From: JANJTB01 sp032027125
GTDB lineage: Bacteria; Bacteroidota; Ignavibacteria; Kapaibacteriales; UBA2268
DNA length: 64,000 nucleotides
Assembly (NCBI GenBank): GCA_032027125.1
Contig: JAVSMQ010000001.1
Span: forward strand, 3,396,198 to 3,460,197
Direction of reading: 5' to 3'
Shown here: in pieces, positions 53,353 through 60,296 of the stretch
Layout: each line of letters begins with the position of its first letter
Position numbering within the stretch: the stretch's first letter is position 1
The notes under the pieces: model-generated
The model's database searches: none
Seen by the model: only the letters and a program-made list of their open reading frames with translations
Told to the model about the DNA's origin: nothing
Made by a program: the position numbers and the translations under genes

Positions 53353-53799
53353 TCAGTTACTGCTTTGAATGAAGATTTCCCTGAGGTTTTCGTTCTCTTC
53401 ATCTGTTTTGAAAGTAACTTTATAGTCAGGTTCCGTCAGTCTGTCACCGGCTTTTTCTGACCATTCAATAAGCTTGATGCAATTGTCGTCAGCAAGGCAT
53501 TCATCGAATCCTATTTCAACTAATTCATCAGTTTTTTTGATTCTGTAGAGGTCAATATGATATATTGGGATTTCCTTTTTCTTTGAATGTCCCTGATATT
53601 GATTTATAATTGTAAATGTAGGACTTGTTACAAGCTCTTCAACGTTAAAGAATTCACATATACCTTTTATAAATTCTGTTTTACCGGCGCCGAGTTCTCC
53701 CGTCAGAGCTACTATATCTCCGGATTTCAGTTTCCTTGCAAACTTGCCGCCTAATTTTACGGTATCTAAATCCGAATTTGAAATAAAAGTATCAGTCAT
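53353..53799 (-). CDS. tsaE: tRNA threonylcarbamoyladenosine biosynthesis ATPase TsaE
   Basis: Small P-loop protein that, with TsaB and TsaD, installs t6A at position 37 of ANN-decoding tRNAs. 148 aa, the usual length. Walker A GELGAGKTEFIKGI (about 35), switch-like SPTFTIINQYQG, HIDLYRI, the conserved EIGFDE and IKLIEWSEKAGD. TsaB and TsaD are not adjacent. It is a single gene, divergent from the 53942 lipoprotein. Confidence 0.95.
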   Translation of the reverse strand: MTDTFISNSDLDTVKLGGKFARKLKSGDIVALTGELGAGKTEFIKGICEFFNVEELVTSPTFTIINQYQGHSKKKEIPIYHIDLYRIKKTDELVEIGFDECLADDNCIKLIEWSEKAGDRLTEPDYKVTFKTDEENENLREIFIQSSN

Positions 53800-53885
53800 T
53801 CAATGTAAATTCCTAAATATCTAAATATGGAAAAGCAAAAGTAACAAAACGTTTCAACATAACACTAATATAAATTTTATTAGCG

Positions 53886-53912
53886 TTGTTTAATAATTTT
53901 AGCTTATTTTTG
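53886..53912 (+). promoter_or_regulatory. Candidate promoter of the 53942 lipoprotein gene
   Basis: TTG (53886-53888), 16 nt, TATTTTTG (53905-53912), the same spacing and -7 box as proposed for rpoZ. It ends 29 nt before the ATG. Confidence 0.45.
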
Positions 53913-53941
53913 ATTCTTTTGTTTTGAACAGGTATAATATT

Positions 53942-55087
53942 ATGAAAATAAATATAATCAGTTTTGTCATATTTACATATATTTTTAGTTTATTGTTTGT
54001 TTCTTGTGACAGCGGCACAGCACCGATAAATCACGAAGAAAATACAAGAATTGCATTGCTGATTGATAAAATGGGTGATTCGATTACCACAAAACTCATC
54101 ACAGGTAGCAAGAACCATTCTGTGCCGGGGGCTGTAATAGGTGTTATCAGTCCGGAGACAAATTTCAGTTACATTAAGGCATTCGGCAAGGCTGATATTG
54201 ATAAGGGTACTTCTTTATTCAGAGGTGATGAAATCAGAATCGGTACTTTGACTCAGACATTCATAGCTACTCTGGTGTTTAGGCTGATTGAAGAAGGCAA
54301 AATTCTGATTGATGAGCCTGTAAATAAATATATTCAGGTCCCGCATAGCGGCAGTCTGATTACAATAAGACATCTTTTGTCAATGAGGTCGGGATTAGCT
54401 GATTTTACCGACTCTGTAAAATATTATCATCAAACAGAACCTCAGAAAAAGTGGACAAATAACGAACTTCTGAATTTTGCTTTTAATGCCGACCCGCTTA
54501 TTTCGCCAGGACAGCAGACAAAAATTTCTCAGACAAATTATCTTATTCTTGGAATGATTGTTGAGAAAGTCACCGGTGAAAAGTTAGATGTGCTGATGGA
54601 AAACAGGATATTTAATGTTTTGAGCCTGACTGATACCAAATTTAACCAAAATTCCTCATTTCACAGTTCTTTGTTCTCAAGAGGATATGTATATTCAGAC
54701 TCTGCAGGATATGTAGATTATACCAGCAATTCGGATTATTCATGGGCTTGGTCAACAGCTAATATGACTTCAGTTGCAAGTGATATGACTGATTGGGCTG
54801 CTGCTTTTGGAAGCGGACGTTTATTAAGCAGCAAATCGCTGGAATTGATGATGAAATTTGAAAAATATAAAACCGAAAACGGACTGGATTACTATTACGG
54901 GATGGGTATTATGAAAATCGGCTCATTCATAGGATATACCGGCGAGATTGACGGTTACTATACTTCTTTATACTATCTTCCCGGAAGAAAAACGATTATT
55001 TATGTCTTCACCAATTCGCAGAATCAAAACGATAATTTAATTGTCAGCATAGCAAGACTGCTTTATCCGGGCTTAAAAGTAAACTGA
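53942..55087 (+). CDS. Beta-lactamase-fold (class C/serine hydrolase-like) lipoprotein lacking catalytic motifs
   Basis: About 381 aa. The ATG at 53942 follows AGG; an upstream TTG is in frame. A lipoprotein signal (FVIFTYIFSLLFVSC) predicts lipid attachment. The fold is that of the class C beta-lactamase/peptidase S12 family: EIRIGTLTQTFIATLVFRLIEEGKILIDEPVNKYI, ITIRHLLSMRSGLADF, NYLILGMIVEKVTGEKLDVLMENRIF. But the SxxK site reads TLTQ (about 100), the YxN site reads ISQ (about 194) and the HxG site reads YTG (about 332). All three motifs are gone, so hydrolysis is unlikely. It may bind peptidoglycan or peptides without cutting. Confidence 0.85.
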   Translation: MKINIISFVIFTYIFSLLFVSCDSGTAPINHEENTRIALLIDKMGDSITTKLITGSKNHSVPGAVIGVISPETNFSYIKAFGKADIDKGTSLFRGDEIRIGTLTQTFIATLVFRLIEEGKILIDEPVNKYIQVPHSGSLITIRHLLSMRSGLADFTDSVKYYHQTEPQKKWTNNELLNFAFNADPLISPGQQTKISQTNYLILGMIVEKVTGEKLDVLMENRIFNVLSLTDTKFNQNSSFHSSLFSRGYVYSDSAGYVDYTSNSDYSWAWSTANMTSVASDMTDWAAAFGSGRLLSSKSLELMMKFEKYKTENGLDYYYGMGIMKIGSFIGYTGEIDGYYTSLYYLPGRKTIIYVFTNSQNQNDNLIVSIARLLYPGLKVN

Positions 55088-55116
55088 CAACTATAATAGG
55101 AATTCAATGTCTATAT

Positions 55117-55157
55117 AAAAAACTTCCGAATGCATGCAACTTGCGGAAGGTTTTTTT
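55117..55157 (+). terminator. Terminator after the 53942 gene
   Basis: CTTCCG (55123-55128) pairs with CGGAAG (55144-55149), extended by A-run/T-run pairing, with seven T behind. The loop and 3' arm match the terminator at 57027. The spacer 55158-55329 is AT-rich and otherwise blank. Confidence 0.8.
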
Positions 55158-55329
55158 ATATATTCCCTATAGGATTTTTATTATTCTAAAATTTTTAGTA
55201 ATTTTACATAACTTCATAATTGATTTCAGGAAAATAAAAATCAGAATTATGAAGAGATGGGAAATAAAAAGATTTATGTACCAAAGTTGAAAGAAATTAT
55301 TGAATTTATAACATAAATGGAATAATATT

Positions 55330-56253
55330 ATGAATTACAGAATTTTAGTTTTAATGATTTTTGTTTTATCATTTTTGATTGGATGTGGAGAAGATAACCC
55401 TGCAAATTCTTCAAAGTCACCGCAAATTACAAGTATTTCACCCAACCAAGGAAAAGCAGGAGACGCAATTACCATTAGAGGTAAGAATTTCGACTCAATT
55501 CAAGGATTAAATTTTATTTTATTTAACCATATACAATATTTTGCTATTACAAGTTGGAGTAATACTGAAATCAATTTTAGAAATCCCGGTAGTAAAAATA
55601 GTGGCAAAATAAAAGTTTCAGTTTCTGTCAACTCTCTAAAAAGTAATGAAGTTGATTTTACTGTTACAGAACCTCTCCTTTATGAATCCGTGTCCATAGG
55701 TTCTCAGATTTGGAGGATAAGAAATCTTGATGTAAGTACTTACCGAAACGGTGAAACTATCCGCCATGCTGAAAGTAACGAAGATTGGATTGATGCAGGA
55801 AATAAAAAAGAAGGCGCATGGTGTTATTACAATAATGACCCGGCAATGGGTGCTGTTTATGGTAAATTATACAATTGGTTTGCTGTAAATGACCCAAGAA
55901 ATTTAGCTCCTAAAGGATGGCATATACCGAGTAATACAGAATGGACAATACTTACAGATTATCTTGGAGGTGCACACATAGCTGGCGGAAAGATGAAAGA
56001 AGCGAATTTATCACACTGGAAAAGCCCTAACACAGGCGCTACAAACTCAAGCGGCTTCACTGCTCTTTCGAGCGCTTACCGTTATTACGATGGTTATTTC
56101 CTCAGTTTAAGCTATTGTTGTTACTGGTGGTCAGCGTCTGAGTACAAGGCTGCGACGGCCTGGTACAGAGGACTGAGTTTCGATTCCGCCTATATGGATA
56201 TCTACAATATTAGTAAGGTTCAAGGTTTTTCAGTTCGCTGTATAAAAGATTAA
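55330..56253 (+). CDS. Lipoprotein with IPT/TIG and FISUMP domains
   Basis: 307 aa. A lipobox is present in MIFVLSFLIGCGE, so it is lipid-anchored. Residues 33-115 form an IPT/TIG domain (QITSISPNQGKAGDAITIRGKNFDSI). Residues 120-307 are a FISUMP (Fibrobacter major paralogous) domain: VSIGSQIWRIRNLDVSTYRNG, GAWCYYNNDPAMGAVYGKLYNWFAVND, GWHIPSNTEWTILTDYLGG, YWWSASEY and the closing GFSVRCIKD. These domains are related to the formylglycine-enzyme/C-type-lectin-like fold and are abundant in FCB bacteria; no activity is established. A similar gene follows after 42 nt. Confidence 0.85.
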   Translation: MNYRILVLMIFVLSFLIGCGEDNPANSSKSPQITSISPNQGKAGDAITIRGKNFDSIQGLNFILFNHIQYFAITSWSNTEINFRNPGSKNSGKIKVSVSVNSLKSNEVDFTVTEPLLYESVSIGSQIWRIRNLDVSTYRNGETIRHAESNEDWIDAGNKKEGAWCYYNNDPAMGAVYGKLYNWFAVNDPRNLAPKGWHIPSNTEWTILTDYLGGAHIAGGKMKEANLSHWKSPNTGATNSSGFTALSSAYRYYDGYFLSLSYCCYWWSASEYKAATAWYRGLSFDSAYMDIYNISKVQGFSVRCIKD

Positions 56254-56295
56254 TAAAAAAATTAAATCGAATTTTAAAAACTATGGAATAATATT

Positions 56296-56982
56296 ATGAA
56301 TCACAGAATTTTTGTTTTTATGATTTTTATTTTATCATTTTTGATTGGATGTGATGAAGATAAAATAACAAACCCTGGTATTATTAAAAACGGTACGGTA
56401 CAAATCGGAGCTCAAGTTTGGATGCTTAAAAATCTTAATGTGAATCATTACCGCAATGGAGATTCAATTCCCGAAGTAAGAGATTCCACACAATGGGAAA
56501 ATTTAACTACCGGTGCATGGTGTTATTATAATAATGACCCGGCAATGGGTGAAATTTTTGGCAAACTATACAATTGGTATGCAGTAAACGATTCTCGCGG
56601 CTTAGCTCCTGATGGCTGGCATGTACCAAATGATTTAGAATGGACTATTTTAGTTGATTATCTTGGAGGTGGCATTGTTTCAGGAGGCAAAATGAAAGAA
56701 ATAGGCACAACTCACTGGAATCATCCAAATACCGGTGCTACAAACTTTAGTAATTATTCTGCTCTTCCCGGAGGTGAACGTTATACAAATTCTATTCCCG
56801 GAGGTGAACATTTTTCAAATACTGTTTACTCAGAAATAGGAAGCAATTGTTACTGGTGGACTTCCGTTGAGGACGGTGATATAACAGCAATCCACTGGTA
56901 CCTTAAATATGATACTCCTTACACAGAAGACAATAGTAGACTAAAGACAACTGGATTCTCTGTTCGCTGTATCAAAGATTAA
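56296..56982 (+). CDS. FISUMP-domain lipoprotein, paralogue of the preceding gene
   Basis: 228 aa. The signal MIFILSFLIGCDE nearly repeats that of the gene at 55330, as does the DNA around the start (GGAATAATATTATGAAT). It lacks the IPT/TIG domain and goes straight into FISUMP: VQIGAQVWMLKNLNVNHYRNG, GAWCYYNNDPAMGEIFGKLYNWYAVND, GWHVPNDLEWTILVDYLGG, CYWWTSVE, GFSVRCIKD. It also has a short internal duplication, ALPGGERYTNSIPGGEHFSN. A tandem duplication followed by loss or gain of the TIG domain explains the pair. Confidence 0.85.
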   Translation: MNHRIFVFMIFILSFLIGCDEDKITNPGIIKNGTVQIGAQVWMLKNLNVNHYRNGDSIPEVRDSTQWENLTTGAWCYYNNDPAMGEIFGKLYNWYAVNDSRGLAPDGWHVPNDLEWTILVDYLGGGIVSGGKMKEIGTTHWNHPNTGATNFSNYSALPGGERYTNSIPGGEHFSNTVYSEIGSNCYWWTSVEDGDITAIHWYLKYDTPYTEDNSRLKTTGFSVRCIKD

Positions 56983-57026
56983 TGATATTGATTATTTAAT
57001 AAATAAATTAACCCTTAATATTTAAA

Positions 57027-57064
57027 AAACCTTTCGGAAGCACGCAACTTTCGGAAGGTTTTTT
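57027..57064 (+). terminator. Terminator after the FISUMP pair
   Basis: AACCTTTCGGAAG pairs fully with CTTTCGGAAGGTT (two G-U pairs) and is followed by T6. Its sequence is close to the terminator at 55117. Confidence 0.8.
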
Positions 57065-57065
57065 A

Positions 57066-57080
57066 NNNNNNNNNNNNNNN
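57066..57080. other. Assembly gap (15 N)
   Basis: Unresolved bases directly after a hairpin terminator; the real length is unknown. Confidence 0.95.
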
Positions 57081-57147
57081 TAGAATGTATATTTTTTTAT
57101 ATTATATTGTAAATTTAGTACTTTTTACATAAATTGAGGGGTTATTT

Positions 57148-57867
57148 ATGGCAGGAGATTCGGATATTTTAAGAAATTACCGTATGACCGACGGTAAACT
57201 GGCACTTTTAGCCAATACGATTGTTATTGCTATGAAAAGGGATTTGCCGGAATTTGAACAATATGCTATTGCGTCTGCTAATATTGATTCATTTTCTGAT
57301 ATGATTGATGAATTTCAGGCATTGCCGGTTGATGATAATTACAGATATGAATTAAGTTATGCAGTTGAATTAAAAAAATCGGCGAGAAATTCAATTCTAA
57401 ACATTATGAGAAGTATTTCTTTTAGGGCAAAATCCGTTTTTGGGGCAAATTCTGCTAAATACCGTTCAATGACTAAGGGAACTCCTACTCTAATGCCGGA
57501 TAATATACTTCTGGCTGCTGCCCGTCAGGTTCATTCCGAAGCTGTAAATAATGCAACCGAACTTGAAGCAGCAGGAGTTTCGACCTCATATCTTGCGGCA
57601 TTTGATTCTGCGGTTAATACCTTTGAAACTGAAATTGACAACGTTTTTAACAAGAAAATTACGAGAGATTTCTGCTCGGAATCCAAAATTAAAAAGGGAA
57701 ATGAGTTATATGCTTTGATGGTAAAATACTGCGATTTCGGTAAATTAATCTGGTCAAAGAACAGTCCGTCAAAATATAATGATTATGTGATTTATAGTAC
57801 CACCGCGGGTGCAAAGAAGAGTAGGGACGAGATTGCAGACCTACGAAATGATACTGAGGTTTCGTAA
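57148..57867 (+). CDS. Helical protein of unknown function
   Basis: 239 aa, no signal peptide or membrane helix. I do not recognise a family. It is largely alpha-helical, with MTDGKLALLANTIVIAMKRDLPEFEQYAI, VELKKSARNSILNIMRSISFRAKSVFG and AAFDSAVNTFETEIDNVFNKK as the main helices, and it ends in a charged tail (AKKSRDEIADLRNDTEVS). GAGGGG stands 8 nt before the ATG, one of the best ribosome-binding sites here, suggesting good expression. It is convergent with the barrel gene at 57876. Confidence 0.65.
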   Translation: MAGDSDILRNYRMTDGKLALLANTIVIAMKRDLPEFEQYAIASANIDSFSDMIDEFQALPVDDNYRYELSYAVELKKSARNSILNIMRSISFRAKSVFGANSAKYRSMTKGTPTLMPDNILLAAARQVHSEAVNNATELEAAGVSTSYLAAFDSAVNTFETEIDNVFNKKITRDFCSESKIKKGNELYALMVKYCDFGKLIWSKNSPSKYNDYVIYSTTAGAKKSRDEIADLRNDTEVS

Positions 57868-57875
57868 ACGGTTTA

Positions 57876-58433
57876 TCAGAACATAAATCCAATTCCAACA
57901 CCTGCCCCAACTTTTGTAACTCTGAATAATTCAGGATAGGGCAGGTTGTCATTTTCTGTTATTACTTTTTTATCTTCAAAATATTTGTAACCAAGGTCAA
58001 CACTGAATACAAATCTTTTGAAATAATATTCGAGCGCAATACCTACTCCGATATTAAAAGATTTGTTTACTTTTTGAATACTGTTTATTTCTGATATTAA
58101 TTCATCATCATCAAAATAATAGTAGGCACCGGCAAGAATATACAGTCTGAATTTTTGATTTTTTGTAATATCTCTTTGTAATTCCAAACCTGCTTCATAA
58201 TTGAAATTTTTATGTATTTCGTTTTTTATGTCACCGTAATAATAGAATGCCAGCCCCATAATCTGAACTCTGAAATCATCCGTAATTTTTCGGTTATAAT
58301 AAACTCCGTAGCCTGATATATTGGAAACTCTCAACCCTCCGGTATTACTGTAAGATTCCCGAATTTCATTCTGCCCGTGTGATGAAAATGGCAGGAAAAT
58401 TATAATAATGATACATAACAATATTGTTTTCAT
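57876..58433 (-). CDS. Small outer-membrane beta-barrel protein
   Basis: 185 aa with a signal peptide (MKTILLCIIIIIFLPFSSHGQ). The rest has alternating amphipathic strands of an eight-stranded barrel: GLRVSNISGYGVYYNRKITDDFRVQIMGLAFYY, FRLYILAGAYYYFDD, GVGIALEYYFKRFVFSVDLGYKYF, closing with VGAGVGIGFMF and a terminal Phe as in outer-membrane proteins. It is paralogous to the gene at 58526 (shared RxSNISGYGxxY motif) and probably the second gene of that operon, 92 nt downstream. The TGACA array at 59213 would control it too. Confidence 0.75.
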   Translation of the reverse strand: MKTILLCIIIIIFLPFSSHGQNEIRESYSNTGGLRVSNISGYGVYYNRKITDDFRVQIMGLAFYYYGDIKNEIHKNFNYEAGLELQRDITKNQKFRLYILAGAYYYFDDDELISEINSIQKVNKSFNIGVGIALEYYFKRFVFSVDLGYKYFEDKKVITENDNLPYPELFRVTKVGAGVGIGFMF

Positions 58434-58525
58434 ATTAACATTCCGTATTACTCGATTTTAAGAATAAATTAAATTTCAACTGCTTGATACTGCCGGATAT
58501 TTCTGAAACTACACCCCGGCGATTA

Positions 58526-59143
58526 TCAGAATTGAAATGTAACACCGCCGCCAATACCGATACCGGTTTTTCTTTCAATACTTGGCTGCACTTTATTCTC
58601 AATTTTATCAATACTGTCGAATTTGTAGCCGGCTGAAATATTGATTGAAACTCTCTCATGCACAAACCACTCAAGTCCGAAACCCAGTCCGACAGCATAT
58701 CTTGAGATATTGGTTCCGCTTAATAACTGACTGTTGTCATCTTTTAAATAATTCGCACCGAGCAGAGCATAAACCCGTGTATTGTTTGTGTAGAACATAT
58801 CACGCTGCAGCTCAACACCAAAATTATACAGAATATCCTTTTGGTCTCTTGTGATTTTTGTTTTACTCATATCCTCCCACGCTGTATTCTCATTGTAGAG
58901 AATCAAACCGCTGACTATTACGGAATAACTTTTAAACAGTCTTACACCGTAATTCAATCCGTAGCCTGAGATATTGGAATATCTTAAACCAATGGAATTA
59001 TCGTAAAGATTGACGATATTCTTGTTTGTTTTAACAAACTCTTCGTCAGTATTTGTTGTCTGTGCCAATAATCCGGAAGCGGATAGCAACGCCAAAGATA
59101 AAGCAATTATGATTGCTGCTGATTGAAACTGATACTTTTTCAT
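58526..59143 (-). CDS. Small outer-membrane beta-barrel protein, first gene of a predicted Pho operon
   Basis: About 205 aa. The ATG at 59143 follows GGAGAAGAAA and gives the signal peptide MKKYQFQSAAIIIALSLALLSASGLLAQ; an in-frame start ten codons upstream is less likely. The mature protein has barrel strands (GLRYSNISGYGLNYGVRLFKSYSVIVSGLILY, YALLGANYL, AVGLGFGLEWFVHERVSINISAGYKF) and ends GIGIGGGVTFQF with the terminal Phe of outer-membrane barrels. Four 11-bp-spaced TGACA units lie 69 nt upstream. A role in phosphate or phosphate-ester uptake is plausible from that site alone; the barrel itself gives no substrate. Confidence 0.75.
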   Translation of the reverse strand: MKKYQFQSAAIIIALSLALLSASGLLAQTTNTDEEFVKTNKNIVNLYDNSIGLRYSNISGYGLNYGVRLFKSYSVIVSGLILYNENTAWEDMSKTKITRDQKDILYNFGVELQRDMFYTNNTRVYALLGANYLKDDNSQLLSGTNISRYAVGLGFGLEWFVHERVSINISAGYKFDSIDKIENKVQPSIERKTGIGIGGGVTFQF

Positions 59144-59212
59144 TTTCTTCTCCATTAAAAAATTAAGTAACAAAACTTACACCGCGAAAATAGACTTATT
59201 CAAATTTCAAGT

Positions 59213-59250
59213 TGTCACGGAATTGTCAAATTAATGTAAAATCGTTGTCA
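59213..59250 (-). promoter_or_regulatory. PHO-box-like array, four pentamers at 11-bp spacing
   Basis: TGTCA at 59213, 59224 and 59246 and TGTAA at 59235 on the plus strand (TGACA reading toward the barrel gene), each exactly 11 bp apart. It is 69 nt upstream of the 59143 start. The same arrangement occurs at 62793-62830. Confidence 0.7.
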
Positions 59251-59344
59251 CATATTTACAAAGAAATTGACAAGTGACTTTCTTTGCTCTGTCTATATGA
59301 TATTACCGTAAACTCATAAATTCAAAACACTTGACCCACATAAA

Positions 59345-59485
59345 CCGGCACTTTTTGGTTTGTCATTCTGAGCGACAGCGAAGAATCCAGGCTGTTAATT
59401 AATGAATACATGGACTGATTGCAAGCTCAGAGAGACAAATTCTGAAGTTTCAGTTTTAAAATTCAAAGAACTTATCAGCCCCTTT
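59345..59485. repeat. Dispersed element of about 130 bp, copy C
   Basis: GGCACTTTTTGGTTTGTCAT, the TCTGAGCGACAGCGAAGAAT arm, GGCTGTTAATTAATGAATAC, a right arm ending CAAGCTCAGAGAGACAAA, then AAAGAACTTATCAGCCC. It is nearly the same as the copy at 6862-6995. The rest of 59251-59603 shows nothing else. Confidence 0.75.
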
Positions 59486-59603
59486 CCATACTAAGGATAG
59501 AGAGTAAACTCCGATATAACTCTCCTGTTGAGTTGAGGTTGATTTGTTATTTCTTAATCAGTTAAAAAACTTTTTATATGCCGCCTCAGACTGACAAACC
59601 TGA

Positions 59604-60296
59604 CTAACCGTTAAATTTATATCCGATTGTATGTACAGTCAGAACATATTTAGGATTTGCAGGGTCAGGTTCAATTTTTTTTCTCAAACTCAGGATATAA
59701 TTATCAACAGTCCTGGTTGTGGGGAAGTTGTCATAGCCCCAGACTTTATCCAATACTTCGTCTCGTGAAATTACATCACCTTTTTTTTCAATCAGTAATT
59801 TCAAAAACTGAAATTCTTTTACGGATAATCCTAATGGTTTATCATTCAGAAACACATCGTATTTGCTTGGAATCATAACATAATCGTCAAATTTAATGAT
59901 TTCATCATGACTTTTTGTTTCAGCCGGTTGAGGTTTAATCCGGTTAAGTATTGCTTTGATTCTAAGTTTTAATTCAATAATACTGAAAGGCTTGGTTAAA
60001 TAATCATCCGCTCCGTTCTCGAATCCGATGATTTTATCAAATTCTTCCTTTTTGCTTGACAGGAATAAAATTGGTGTTGTAACTTTATTAAGTCTTAAAT
60101 CTTTACAAATTTCAAATCCGTTTTTTGATGGAAGCATCACATCCAGAATTATCATATCATACTGTCTCGACATGGCTTTAAAATAACCAGTTTCACCGTC
60201 GGATTCAGTTGTTACCTCATATCCTTCATCTTTCAGAACAACTTCTAAACCGATAGATATTGCTGCATCATCCTCAATAACCAAAATTTTACTCAT
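59604..60296 (-). CDS. OmpR/PhoB-family response regulator
   Basis: 230 aa. The receiver domain has the acidic pair in VIEDDAAI, phospho-Asp in MIILDVMLPSKNG (about 54), Thr/Ser in FLSSKK and Lys in DDYLTKPFS (about 103). A winged helix follows at about 135-230: LGLSVKEFQFLKLLIEKKGDVISRDEVLDKVWGYDNFPTTRTVDNYILSLRKKIE. PhoB-type winged helices bind direct repeats with 11-bp spacing, which is what lies upstream of this operon and of the 59143 gene. Its start overlaps the kinase gene by 8 nt. I predict phosphate control but cannot exclude another signal. Confidence 0.92.
   Translation of the reverse strand: MSKILVIEDDAAISIGLEVVLKDEGYEVTTESDGETGYFKAMSRQYDMIILDVMLPSKNGFEICKDLRLNKVTTPILFLSSKKEEFDKIIGFENGADDYLTKPFSIIELKLRIKAILNRIKPQPAETKSHDEIIKFDDYVMIPSKYDVFLNDKPLGLSVKEFQFLKLLIEKKGDVISRDEVLDKVWGYDNFPTTRTVDNYILSLRKKIEPDPANPKYVLTVHTIGYKFNG

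Noticed and set aside
55265..55318. Small ORF of about 19 codons before the FISUMP genes
   Set aside because: Too short, with no ribosome-binding site and no similarity I can recognise.
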